From Anaerolineae bacterium (GTDB lineage: Bacteria; Chloroflexota; Anaerolineae; JAADDB01), in the NCBI GenBank assembly GCA_015486895.1, contig WFQT01000420.1, positions 1 to 18,235 of the forward strand: 18,235 nt of DNA, read 5' to 3'. Position 1 is the stretch's first letter. Each line of letters starts with the position of its first letter. Under the pieces are notes generated by a model. The model searched no databases. It was not told the DNA's origin and saw only the letters and a program-made list of their open reading frames with translations. A program made the translations under genes and the position numbers. Positions 1 through 8,309 of the stretch are shown here, in pieces.

Positions 1-1
1 C

Positions 2-193
2 TTCTTAGGCGTGCGCCAAAGCGGTATGCCCTTCTTGAAGATGGCACGTTTAAGTGATACCCAGACATTAACAGAGGCTAGGGAAGCCACCGAGAATCTG
101 TTGACGGCAGATGGCGATTTACAATTGCCGGAACATCAAGCCTTAGCGGAACGAGTGCAGTTGTTCTGGCAGGAAAGCAGCGAGTTCAGTTGA
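2..193 (+). CDS. recG: ATP-dependent DNA helicase RecG, C-terminal fragment
   Basis: Only the last 63 codons are present; the gene runs off the left edge. The open frame begins at base 2 and reads FLGVRQSGMPF, followed by a helical tail containing LTEAREATENLL and LPEHQALAERV. This matches the typical RecG end, where an F-L-G-x-R-Q-S-G motif of the helicase C-terminal domain is followed by an EAR-A-LL helix and a PEH-L segment. RecG is a monomeric superfamily 2 helicase that remodels stalled replication forks and Holliday junctions. The stop TGA lies 10 bp before the coaD start, so the two genes are probably cotranscribed. The identification rests on this short conserved end. No catalytic motif is visible in the window. 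Confidence 0.85.
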   Translation, partial: FLGVRQSGMPFLKMARLSDTQTLTEAREATENLLTADGDLQLPEHQALAERVQLFWQESSEFS

Positions 194-203
194 GTGTGGA
201 ACA

Positions 204-689
204 ATGACGATAGCACTTTACCCAGGGACTTTTGACCCCATTCACAATGGACATATTGACATCGCGACGAGGGCAGCAGCCCTTTTCGACGAGGTCGTGC
301 TGGGCATTTTCAATAACCAGAAGATGAAAAACGTTCTTTTCTCCCCAGAAGAGCGGGAAGCTCTGGCAAAGCAGGCAGTAATGCATCTTCCCAACGTGCG
401 TGTGATGACTTACGGTGGTTTGACCGTGGATTTTGCTCATGCTATTGGCGCTGACACGTTGGTGCGCGGCTTGCGGGCCGTTTCCGATTTTGAGTGGGAG
501 CTACAAATGGCGCTGACAAACCGAGCTTTGGCCTCAGATGTGGAAATGGTTTGCTTGATGGCTGATCAAGAGTGGGTTTTCCTCAGCTCTACCATCGTTA
601 AAGAGGTAGCGGGGGTGGGTGGGAATGTCCAGAACATGGTACCACCGGCCACTGCTCAGGCGTTAGAAGCCTATTTTGGTCATTCGTAG
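204..689 (+). CDS. coaD: Pantetheine-phosphate adenylyltransferase (CoaD)
   Basis: The protein has 161 residues, the usual CoaD length. It catalyses the fourth step of coenzyme A synthesis, transferring AMP from ATP to 4'-phosphopantetheine to give dephospho-CoA, in the cytoplasm as a hexamer. The N-terminus YPGTFDPIHNGH carries the nucleotidyltransferase HxGH motif at residues 14-17. RGLRAVSDFEWELQ (residues 88-101) is the family's substrate-binding segment, and LSSTIVKE (residues 127-134) is the second nucleotide-binding motif. All key motifs are intact. The ATG at 204 is chosen because the homologous block starts at residue 2. No strong ribosome binding site is visible, which suits translational coupling to recG 10 bp upstream. 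Confidence 0.97.
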   Translation: MTIALYPGTFDPIHNGHIDIATRAAALFDEVVLGIFNNQKMKNVLFSPEEREALAKQAVMHLPNVRVMTYGGLTVDFAHAIGADTLVRGLRAVSDFEWELQMALTNRALASDVEMVCLMADQEWVFLSSTIVKEVAGVGGNVQNMVPPATAQALEAYFGHS

Positions 690-804
690 TAGCTGAGCGT
701 TGTTTCGCGGCGGGCAGAGCAGCGTGCGTCAAGGTTCCTGTGGAATTGTTCCAGACAATCGCTTAGTACCTGAACGGTAGAATTATTAGCTTTACTGAGG
801 CACA

Positions 805-1155
805 ATGGGCGAATCTGCTAAAACACAGGCTAAGTTAGTGATCTTCTTCAACCGGAATCAGGATATGGATGAGGAAAAAGAAGAGCGCTACTATCAATTT
901 GCCACTCTCAAATTCTTCCCTTGGCTCCAATCCCATGGCCTCTCCATTTATGAGATCTGGGTTACAGCGTACGGCGAGGAACCAGACCAAATGATCGGCT
1001 TGGTGGCCAATGACTACCGCTATCTCTATGCTCTTTTGGACAGCCGGGGATGGAGAAAGATCACCGCTGAGCTTCAACAATATGTTGAAGACTATCAAGA
1101 AGTAATCGTCCCTTATCGTCCTGGTTTCCAGATAGTCCGTCCTACTGGTGGATAA
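805..1155 (+). CDS. Conserved-looking hypothetical protein, 116 residues
   Basis: I do not recognise this gene. The ATG at 805 is preceded by GAGG (797-800) at a short 4 nt spacing. The product is soluble, with no signal peptide or membrane segment. The order of elements is: a beta-like stretch AKLVIFFNRN; an acidic and basic helix with KEERYYQF; a Trp-containing helix FFPWLQSHG; a beta strand YEIWVTAYG; a hydrophobic strand with MIGLVAND; helices around YLYALLD and ITAELQQYVEDY; and an end VPYRPGFQIVRP. The order of strands and helices and its size would suit a small alpha/beta (ferredoxin-like or dimeric alpha-beta barrel) fold, but that is only a guess. It sits between coaD and the peptidase promoter, 115 bp after coaD, so it may be the last gene of the recG-coaD unit or independent. 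Confidence 0.6.
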   Translation: MGESAKTQAKLVIFFNRNQDMDEEKEERYYQFATLKFFPWLQSHGLSIYEIWVTAYGEEPDQMIGLVANDYRYLYALLDSRGWRKITAELQQYVEDYQEVIVPYRPGFQIVRPTGG

Positions 1156-1223
1156 AGCTGGCCAGGTTCTATTGCGGACGGCATGGTGTGAATAAAATAT
1201 CATCAGACTGACGCAAATCGCCG

Positions 1224-1252
1224 TTGACAACCACTTCTTTTCCTGCTATACT
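1224..1252 (+). promoter_or_regulatory. Consensus sigma70-type promoter of the C25 peptidase gene
   Basis: TTGACA at 1224-1229 and TATACT at 1247-1252 are separated by exactly 17 bp. This is a near-perfect housekeeping promoter. Transcription would start near 1259, about 218 nt before the chosen peptidase start, which implies a long leader. No other gene lies between. Confidence 0.7.
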
Positions 1253-1258
1253 TGAAAT

Positions 1259-1477
1259 AATTCACTGAGCAGGCAGGAGTGACCCTTGCGGTCACCTTGC
1301 GGGGCGAACGTAGAATTACGTACCTACCTCAAAAAATAGAGAGCGAGGGAGCGTGAAGTGTTTCCTTGGCGCCTTCGCTGCCTTGTATCCTGGCGTTGAA
1401 TCTTGATCTCGCCGCATGACGGAGTTTTCGTCCTTTGTGGTGCCGAGACCGGCAAGGGACTGAATAATAGAACGAAT
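1259..1477 (+). promoter_or_regulatory. Structured 5' leader of the peptidase gene
   Basis: This 219 nt stretch has no convincing gene. It contains three inverted repeats: GTGACC/GGTCAC (1279-1284 and 1290-1295, loop CTTGC); ACGTA/TACGT (1308-1312 and 1317-1321); and a larger hairpin with outer arms GTCCTT (1430-1435) and AAGGGAC (1454-1460) around GCCG/CGGC (1442-1445 and 1450-1453). The last ends 17 nt before the ATG. CCTTGCGG occurs twice close together (1284-1291 and 1295-1302). No known riboswitch consensus was recognised. Regulation through the leader is inferred only from its length and hairpins. Confidence 0.35.
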
Positions 1478-4375
1478 ATGAAATCTTTGGTGTTGACTAT
1501 CTGGGAGGCATGCTTAGAGTCAAGCAAAAAACGGCGAGGACTGCGATGGGGTAAAGGGCTAGTTTTGCTACTCTTCTTGTTTACCATCATTTTACCCGCT
1601 GTCTCTGCATCGCCGGCAAAGGGGCACCGTTATAATTCCCAGTTCACACTGCCCGATGAAGCCTGGAGAGCATTATTGGCCTCTCCTTCCGAGGCTGGCA
1701 CTTTAACAACATTTGCAGGTATGACCCGCATTACGACGCGACAGGGATATAAGCTGCCAGGCTGGCAGCGCTTACTCTTCTTGCCGCAGGGTGCCACCGT
1801 GCAGTTAATTGCCCGGGGGGAAGACCAGCAACAATTGAAGGGATGGCCGTCCCCTATAGCGGTGCCCTCAGCGGCCGCTAGCCATGCAGTTTTGGCGCAG
1901 ACTCCGTGGGCAGTAGTAGAAGATGTCGGCTATTTGCGTGGTTACCACCTAGGGCGGTTAGTGGTCCAACCGGCTTATTGGAATGCCGGCAAACGAACAT
2001 GGCAAGTCGCCCGGCGGGTGGAAGTGTCATTGTGTGTGCGTGGCAGGGAGGGCACCTCAGCCACAGATGTGTGGGGGAGAACCCTCTCGCACTATCTCCT
2101 GAATGGCGGTGGAGTGACTGTGCCAAATGACCGGGGCCCCTGGCCAAATGATTTGCGGCAACTACAGATCAATCACTGGGCACAGCAGCCGGGTAGCTTG
2201 CGCTTAACCATTGACCATACTGGCCTCTATCAATTGACCGGCTCTGATTTGCAGGCTGCCGGCTGGGATATCGGGACAATCAACCCAGCCCGTGTGCAAC
2301 TCTGGCACGGTGACCAGCAAATCGCCATTTGGGGTATGAACCAGCAGGATGGACGGTTGGACGCCGGGGACGCTTTCCGCTTCTATGCACATCCTCAGCC
2401 AAGCCGCTACCAGGCCGCCGACGTGTATTGGTTGGTCGTGGGCGATAAAAACGGCTTGCGCATGGGAACTCGTGATGTGGAGCCTAACGAAGGAACAACG
2501 GTAGACTCAGCTCGGCAGACGTTCACCTGGGAAGAGAAGAAAATTTACGACAGCCAGTGGCCGGGACCAGATGGCGATCATTGGTTCGCTGTTGACTTGC
2601 GCTCTCTAGAGTTCCCACCCTACCCGGCACAAACTTTCACTTTCAACTTACCAGATTTGGCGGCCTGGAAGCATCGACAGACGCTGGAGGTTTGGTTTAC
2701 AGGCTATACCGATTCCCCCCACGACCTGCAGGTAACGCTTAACGGCTACGATTTAGAGGACGAGAGTTGGACGGGGCAGCAAGACGCTCACTTCTCTGTG
2801 GCATTGCCGGCTAATACTTTGCACCGCGAGGGTAACGTCTTGCGCTTGCGAAGTGCCGACCGCGGTAATCCACCGGATGGCGTTTATTTTGACCGCTTCA
2901 GTGTGGGCTATCGAGCTGTTTTGCAAGCTCACAAGAATCGACTCACCTGGCAAAGTAATGCCGGGAAACGGTACTTTCAGATCCATGGCGTTTCTGCTCC
3001 CGTTTGTCTCTGGGACGTGACCTCGCCGGAAGCATCACAGTTACTCTTGCACGGGTATTGGGATGCCAAGGTGAAGCAATTCCGCTTTACTGATGAGACG
3101 ATGCAGGCAACGATTTACGAACTCTGGCCTTGCAGCGAGTACCAAAAGCCACTTTCGGTAGTCCTGGACACGCCGTCACATTTGGCAGAGGCAAGCAACC
3201 AGGCAGATTATTTGATGATCGCACCACGGCGGTTCTGGTCAACCTTGTTGCCCCTTTGGCAATGGCGATCAGCTTGCGGCCTACGGGTGCAGATGGTAGA
3301 CTTACAAGACGTTTACGACGAGTTTAGCTTCGGCCGGGTAGATCCCCAGGCACTGCGCTTTTTCCTGGCCACGGCTTATCACCTTTGGCAAGCACCAGTG
3401 TTGCAATATGCTCTCTTAGTAGGCGATGGCAGCTACGATTACCGCGACTATTACGGTTGGCATCCGTCAAATATATTGCCACCATACTTAGCAGATGTGG
3501 ATCCCTGGTTAGGCGAAACGGCCAGCGATAACCAGTTGGCAGCGGTCAGCGGTGATGATAACTTGCCGGATTTTTTCCTGGGACGGTTACCGGTGGCTAA
3601 TGAGTCCGAATTGCACACTGTTGTAGCTAAGATCATCCGCTACGAAGCTAATCCGGACCCGGCATGGTGGCAACGTCGCATCACCTTTGTCGCCGATAAT
3701 TTCCGAGACGCAGCCGGCAACGAGGATAGAGCAGGCGATTTTGTTGCCCACGTCGAGCTTTCTGCGGGGGAGCAAATCCCGCTTGCTTTTGCAGTACAAC
3801 GGTTATATTACGATCCGTGGCCGCCAACGAGTAGCTTGCCCGGCCATGTGGCGAATGTAGATCGTTTCCGCGAGGACGTTCACGGGGTATGGAATCAGGG
3901 CAGCTTCATAATCAATTATGTGGGACACAGCTCTTATTGGCAATGGATGGAAGAGAATGCTTTCCACTTAAACGACATACCTGCTTTGCATAACGGCGAT
4001 CGGCTGCCTTTTCTGTTGGCAATGACCTGCTTTACTGGTTTTTTCCAGCACCCGGAACACCCAGCTATAGACGGAGCGTTATTAACACATCAGGGCGGCG
4101 GCACGGTGGGAAGCTGGTCTTCCACCGGATTAGCCTTGGCCAGCGGCCACCGCTTTTTGCAGCAAGGGTTTTATCAAGCATTGTTTAACGAAGGAACGAG
4201 AACAATTGGACCATTGACTTTGGCCGGGGAGCTGAATCTCTTGTCCAAAACAGATCAATATTCCTTTCTGATCGACACTTACCTTGTGTTAGGTGACCCT
4301 GCTTTGCAGCTCCCAAACGTGTTGAGGTTGAGTACATCATTTTTGCCAACAGTTACATTAGCACCTTACCATTGA
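1478..4375 (+). CDS. Secreted gingipain-like cysteine peptidase (family C25)
   Basis: The start is placed at ATG 1478. The frame extends upstream to a TTG at 1403, but the ATG gives a good signal peptide: a basic region KKRRGLRWGK, a hydrophobic core LVLLLFLFTIILPAV, then SASPA. No clear ribosome binding site is visible. The product has 965 residues. Residues about 40-570 are beta-rich, resembling the propeptide and accessory domains of this family. Residues about 576-945 form the C25 domain: LLVGDGSYDYR near 647, LPDFFLGRLPV with a KIIRYE helix, then the catalytic dyad His817 in NYVGHSS and Cys851 in MTCFTGFF. These are 34 residues apart, as expected for gingipains. A GTVGSWSSTG strand and the terminal YLVLGDPALQLP follow. 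It is predicted to act outside the membrane. No Por or sortase domain follows. The C-terminus SFLPTVTLAPYH resembles the end of the next protein. Substrate and specificity cannot be read from the sequence. Confidence 0.9.
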   Translation: MKSLVLTIWEACLESSKKRRGLRWGKGLVLLLFLFTIILPAVSASPAKGHRYNSQFTLPDEAWRALLASPSEAGTLTTFAGMTRITTRQGYKLPGWQRLLFLPQGATVQLIARGEDQQQLKGWPSPIAVPSAAASHAVLAQTPWAVVEDVGYLRGYHLGRLVVQPAYWNAGKRTWQVARRVEVSLCVRGREGTSATDVWGRTLSHYLLNGGGVTVPNDRGPWPNDLRQLQINHWAQQPGSLRLTIDHTGLYQLTGSDLQAAGWDIGTINPARVQLWHGDQQIAIWGMNQQDGRLDAGDAFRFYAHPQPSRYQAADVYWLVVGDKNGLRMGTRDVEPNEGTTVDSARQTFTWEEKKIYDSQWPGPDGDHWFAVDLRSLEFPPYPAQTFTFNLPDLAAWKHRQTLEVWFTGYTDSPHDLQVTLNGYDLEDESWTGQQDAHFSVALPANTLHREGNVLRLRSADRGNPPDGVYFDRFSVGYRAVLQAHKNRLTWQSNAGKRYFQIHGVSAPVCLWDVTSPEASQLLLHGYWDAKVKQFRFTDETMQATIYELWPCSEYQKPLSVVLDTPSHLAEASNQADYLMIAPRRFWSTLLPLWQWRSACGLRVQMVDLQDVYDEFSFGRVDPQALRFFLATAYHLWQAPVLQYALLVGDGSYDYRDYYGWHPSNILPPYLADVDPWLGETASDNQLAAVSGDDNLPDFFLGRLPVANESELHTVVAKIIRYEANPDPAWWQRRITFVADNFRDAAGNEDRAGDFVAHVELSAGEQIPLAFAVQRLYYDPWPPTSSLPGHVANVDRFREDVHGVWNQGSFIINYVGHSSYWQWMEENAFHLNDIPALHNGDRLPFLLAMTCFTGFFQHPEHPAIDGALLTHQGGGTVGSWSSTGLALASGHRFLQQGFYQALFNEGTRTIGPLTLAGELNLLSKTDQYSFLIDTYLVLGDPALQLPNVLRLSTSFLPTVTLAPYH

Positions 4376-4639
4376 AGTTCTTGTACACTGGACGAAGATT
4401 TACGCAGAGCCGCCAAAGCGTCGCGTGTATTCCGTATTGCTAACGCCGTAGATAAATGCCCGTTCGAACGGCGGATGTTGACGCAACACGCAGTACGAAC
4501 TACAATGATTAGGAAGAGGAACTATCCTGATTTGTCAAGGAAAAAAGGTCACAAAATGAACCATACCGAAGTGTATAATCCTGGCCCTTTAGCTTAGCTG
4601 TTATTGGACGTTGGCATCATGGACGAAAGGAGAAAACCT
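4376..4639 (+). promoter_or_regulatory. Intergenic region with promoter-like -10 box and 12-bp palindrome
   Basis: No gene is seen between the peptidase stop and the next start. A perfect TATAAT lies at 4574-4579, with no good -35 box at the usual 16-18 bp distance; TTGTCA at 4532-4537 is too far upstream. If used, this promoter would give a leader of about 55 nt. A perfect 12-bp palindrome CCGTTCGAACGG lies at 4460-4471, about 100 bp upstream of the -10, where a regulator could bind. A strong ribosome binding site GAAAGGAG (4625-4632) lies 7 nt before ATG 4640 and decides that start over ATG 4619 and TTG 4604. Confidence 0.4.
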
Positions 4640-7600
4640 ATGTTCAGTCGTCGTTCAAAGATGCAATTCGTGGTGGTTTTACTTTTCTTTTTGTTGTTGT
4701 TTTCCGCTGGGGGTGCGCTACCTGCGCGAGCAGATAGCAATGTTTTCCCCATGATGACTGGTTATCCAAAGGAGGGATGCTACGATTACATTGTCAGTGG
4801 CATTCCCATGTGGGATGGTCACGGTTCGGTGACCCTAAACGTACCCGGCCCCGTAGTGGATGCCTGGTTAGTATGGGAAGGCGTCAATGATACCGATGAC
4901 CCCGGAAACCCAGACACGAACAACTTGATTGTCAACGGTTTTACTGTGGAAGGTACCAAAACTGACTACAGCACCATCTCTACTGTGCGCTCTCCCTGGT
5001 ACCAATGGCTGGCGGACATTGGCCCCAATGGCGCTAACTTGGTGACGGAGGGACAGCAAACGTACGACATCAGTGAGTGGTATCCGCTGCCCGTGACGGC
5101 GGTAAATCCCAACGGTGATCCACAGCGTAATGGTGTCTCCATCATTGTAATCTACGACACCGGAGCATGTGCTCACCCAGTCTCCATTCAGCCGTATTAT
5201 GGTTCTGATTACATTTGGTGGGCTGCTGCGGAGGACTTTGATGGCGGCTCTCACAGCGCTGTGCATGTCTTTAATGTCCAGCCTATGCCCCAGGATCACG
5301 ACGTGAATCTCGCCGTCAACTTCGCCGGCGCCGATCATATGGCGCTGCTCTATGGAGTTTGCCGGCCCATGGGCGTATGGCAGGTCAGCGGCACCGGTAC
5401 CCCTCCCGACAATCTCTTTGACACCTATCCGGATAGCCACGGGGTCAACGGTGGCGTGCGCATCGGTCACAACCTCTTTGCCATGTCACCTCCCTGCTTT
5501 CCCTCCACGCAGGCTCCTTTAACTGCTTATAGCGGCGGGTACTTAGGCGCTGAATGGTCAGTAGTAAATATGACTGTGACCGTGCCGGCCAACGCGACCT
5601 GGGTCGCTTTCCAGTTAGAGTCGCCACCGCAGAGGAGCCCATCTGAGTGGCCGGCTGGCCAATCTGGCGCCTGGGCGGGCGGTATCTTTATGACGCAGTT
5701 GCCGCCACCGGAGCTAACTATCAGCAAGACAGATCATGTCAGCACCGCATCGCCAGGTAATATTCTCACAGACACGGTGCATTATGCGAACACCGGCTTA
5801 GGCTTAGCCACGGACGTGATTGTTACGGATACGTTGCCGGCACAGGTGACAGCGCAAAGCTGGCAGTCAGATCAAGGTAATTGCACCTTGACCGGCAGCA
5901 ATTTGGTTTGCGATTTGGGAAATCTGCCGGCGGGAACGGAAGGTAATATTGTCATTACGACACAGTTGGCTCCGGTTTTTGAGCCGGGTACGACAACGAT
6001 TGTCAATAGCGCCGTCATCAGCACGCCCACTTTTGGCGACGATCCAGCCAATAACAGTGCCACAGACACGACCGATGTCGTAGCAACCGTGGAGTTAGCC
6101 CTGAGCAAAGTCGGTGCGCCAGAACCAGTGCCGGCTGGGAAGAATATCACTTACACGTTGAGCTGGCAGGTCAACGGCAATGCTTACGCCCACAATCTCA
6201 TTCTGACGGACACCGTGCCGGCACATGTTTCTTTTGTTAGCGCCGACAATGGTGGTGCTGAAAGCGGTGGTGTGGTCCAGTGGTCGTTAGGTGAGGGCCA
6301 GCCGGGAGACAGTGGCACGGTGGCCTGGGTTGGGGCCGTAGAACCGCTATTGGCCAATGGCCTGACCATTACCAATACGGCGCGCTTGAGTGAGAATAGC
6401 GGCCAATCCGCAACAGCAACGGCTGTGAATCATGTTTTCGCCGATCACACTCTTACTTTGCAAAAGGAGGCAACACCATCCGAAACGAATGCTGGTGATG
6501 TCATTTCGTACACGATCACTTACGGTGTCAACGGCAATGAGATCGCACCTTCTGTTATCGTAACAGACGTGGTCCCCGAGTACATGGCCTACGTGGGGAG
6601 CAATGGCACCTTTGATAGCGCTACGAACATGGTAACCTGGTCATTGGGTGATCTCCTGCCGGGTAGCAGCGACACTGTTAATATGCAACTACGCAGTGTT
6701 GCCGCCTTGCCGGACGGTTTTGTGATCACAAACACGGCTGTCATTGCTGATACCGACCCGGGAACACCTTCGGTAACGGCAGAAGCATCAGTGTTGTTGC
6801 ACAGCGCCTATCACCTCGGTATCATTGGCGACACGGTTTGGTCTGATGACAATGGAAACGGCATCCAGGACGCGGGTGAATTGGGTATCGCCAATGTAAC
6901 CTTGTCGCTGAATACCGCCGGGGCAGATATGGCCTGCAACACTGCTGATGATACCTTAGTGACTACGACAACGACAGATGTTAACGGCCATTACGTTTTC
7001 GATAATCTGGCGACTCCGGAGCAATATTGCGTTGTTGTGACAGACGTTAATAACGTGCTGCTCGGCTACCAGCTTACCGGCGGCACAAGCCCGCGCCAAG
7101 TAGCGTTACCTGCTGATGGCCTTTATCTGGATGCAGACTTCGGCTACCAGCCGCTGGCGAGTATTGCCGGCGCGGTCTTTGGCGATGCAGATCAGAATGG
7201 CAACTTCGATAGCGGCGAGACACCTTTGCCGGGCGTCAATGTTTGCCTTTGTAAGGCAGCAGCGCCCGATACAACGTTAGCTTGCGTAGCCAGTGCTGCT
7301 GATGGAAGTTTCTCGTTTCTCAACTTGGTCCTCGGCGATTACTGCGTGAAGGTCGATCCGAACGATACTGCTCTGCCGTCTGGCGCGACGCCTACAACCG
7401 CCACCACCCAAAGTGTCTCTTTGACCACGCCAAACCAAGTAGGTCACACTTACTTTGGCTTCTGGGGTTACGCACGGCCGGCAGTGACGGTTCACAAAGA
7501 GTTAACCGATCCTGCCGATGGCGCCATTGAGGTAGGCGATAATTTCACCTTTACCATCGTGATCACCAACAGCGGTGAGTTGCCGTTGAGCATTGTGCCT

Positions 7601-8239
7601 TTGTCCGATGTCTTTGACAACAATGTAGCCTCCTTCATTTCGGCAAATCCAGCCCCGGATAGCACGAACGGTGGTACACTCACATGGAATAACTTGGGGG
7701 CCGGCAGCCCATTAGCTGTGGGCAATAGCATTACCGTGCAAGTGACGTTGCATGCCGACGCTGCCCAGGAGCACACCACGAACACTGCTACCATCAGCGG
7801 CGCTCAGTCAGCGGATGGTCAAACGGCCGCTCCTGTTAGCGCCCAGGCTCTATATTCAATAGCGCCACCGACAGCGGTGACATTGAGCTCTTTCACGGCG
7901 GAGGGAAGGCTTGGAGATGTTTTACTGCGTTGGACGACTACTGCCGAGTTCGACAACTGGGGTTTCAACATCTACAGGGCAACGGTGAACGACCCGACGG
8001 CGGCGGTGAAGATCAATGGATCGCTCATCCCCGGCCAAGGGCAAAGTGTCGTTGGCCACAATTACACCTTCACCGACATGACAGTCCGGGCAGGAGTGAC
8101 TTACTGGTATTGGTTAGAAGACGTGGAATTTGGTGGTAAGACGGCGTTACACGGGCCGGTTCAGGTGGTCGGTGCTGAGGCTAATCTGTTCCATGGGCAG
8201 TCGTATCACGTTTTTATGCCCATGGCGACACAGTGGTAA
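4640..8239 (+). CDS. Secreted modular surface protein with DUF11 and SdrD-B-like repeats
   Basis: The product has 1199 residues. A signal peptide (RRSK, then a long FVVVLLFFLLLFSAGGAL core) probably ends after ARA at residue 31. Residues about 32-355 form a beta-rich N-terminal region I cannot name. DUF11-type modules follow at about 358-482, 484-602 and 603-725, marked by LTISKTD, TDTLPAQV, TDTVPAHV and TDVVPEYM. Two SdrD B-like, carboxypeptidase-regulatory-like modules lie at about 728-835 and 841-945 (GDTVWSDDNGNGIQD; FGDADQNGNFDSGE); their Asp/Asn-rich loops suggest calcium binding. A fourth DUF11-like module (948-1070) and a fibronectin III-like domain (about 1077-1185, TAVTLSSFTAEG and NIYRATV) follow. 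The protein ends SYHVFMPMATQW. Such proteins are structural or adhesive cell-surface stalks. It contains no LPXTG motif or terminal membrane helix, so anchoring is unexplained. It follows the C25 peptidase and precedes a PEP-CTERM-like mini protein. Confidence 0.88.
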   Translation: MFSRRSKMQFVVVLLFFLLLFSAGGALPARADSNVFPMMTGYPKEGCYDYIVSGIPMWDGHGSVTLNVPGPVVDAWLVWEGVNDTDDPGNPDTNNLIVNGFTVEGTKTDYSTISTVRSPWYQWLADIGPNGANLVTEGQQTYDISEWYPLPVTAVNPNGDPQRNGVSIIVIYDTGACAHPVSIQPYYGSDYIWWAAAEDFDGGSHSAVHVFNVQPMPQDHDVNLAVNFAGADHMALLYGVCRPMGVWQVSGTGTPPDNLFDTYPDSHGVNGGVRIGHNLFAMSPPCFPSTQAPLTAYSGGYLGAEWSVVNMTVTVPANATWVAFQLESPPQRSPSEWPAGQSGAWAGGIFMTQLPPPELTISKTDHVSTASPGNILTDTVHYANTGLGLATDVIVTDTLPAQVTAQSWQSDQGNCTLTGSNLVCDLGNLPAGTEGNIVITTQLAPVFEPGTTTIVNSAVISTPTFGDDPANNSATDTTDVVATVELALSKVGAPEPVPAGKNITYTLSWQVNGNAYAHNLILTDTVPAHVSFVSADNGGAESGGVVQWSLGEGQPGDSGTVAWVGAVEPLLANGLTITNTARLSENSGQSATATAVNHVFADHTLTLQKEATPSETNAGDVISYTITYGVNGNEIAPSVIVTDVVPEYMAYVGSNGTFDSATNMVTWSLGDLLPGSSDTVNMQLRSVAALPDGFVITNTAVIADTDPGTPSVTAEASVLLHSAYHLGIIGDTVWSDDNGNGIQDAGELGIANVTLSLNTAGADMACNTADDTLVTTTTTDVNGHYVFDNLATPEQYCVVVTDVNNVLLGYQLTGGTSPRQVALPADGLYLDADFGYQPLASIAGAVFGDADQNGNFDSGETPLPGVNVCLCKAAAPDTTLACVASAADGSFSFLNLVLGDYCVKVDPNDTALPSGATPTTATTQSVSLTTPNQVGHTYFGFWGYARPAVTVHKELTDPADGAIEVGDNFTFTIVITNSGELPLSIVPLSDVFDNNVASFISANPAPDSTNGGTLTWNNLGAGSPLAVGNSITVQVTLHADAAQEHTTNTATISGAQSADGQTAAPVSAQALYSIAPPTAVTLSSFTAEGRLGDVLLRWTTTAEFDNWGFNIYRATVNDPTAAVKINGSLIPGQGQSVVGHNYTFTDMTVRAGVTYWYWLEDVEFGGKTALHGPVQVVGAEANLFHGQSYHVFMPMATQW

Positions 8240-8250
8240 AATACAGTGAG

Positions 8251-8282
8251 TGGTTGGCCGGAGCATCAACTTCGGCCAACCA
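8251..8282 (+). other. Intercistronic hairpin between the surface protein and mini PEP-CTERM genes
   Basis: A perfect 10-bp inverted repeat TGGTTGGCCG (8251-8260) / CGGCCAACCA (8273-8282) surrounds a 12-nt loop and starts 12 nt after the surface-protein stop. No T-run follows, so it is not a classical intrinsic terminator. It ends 14 nt before the ribosome binding site of the next gene. Its likely role is mRNA end protection or processing, or partial attenuation that sets the expression ratio of the two genes. Confidence 0.5.
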
Positions 8283-8309
8283 AACTTGGTGAAAAGGGGA
8301 GGAATTCTT

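Noticed and set aside
1259..1477. Cyclic-di-GMP or other known riboswitch in the peptidase leader
   Set aside because: The conserved core blocks of the known classes I can recall are not present; only generic hairpins are seen.
4868..5470. 200-codon minus-strand open frame inside the DUF11 protein gene
   Set aside because: It is entirely antisense to a clear coding region with recognisable domains and has no recognisable protein features.
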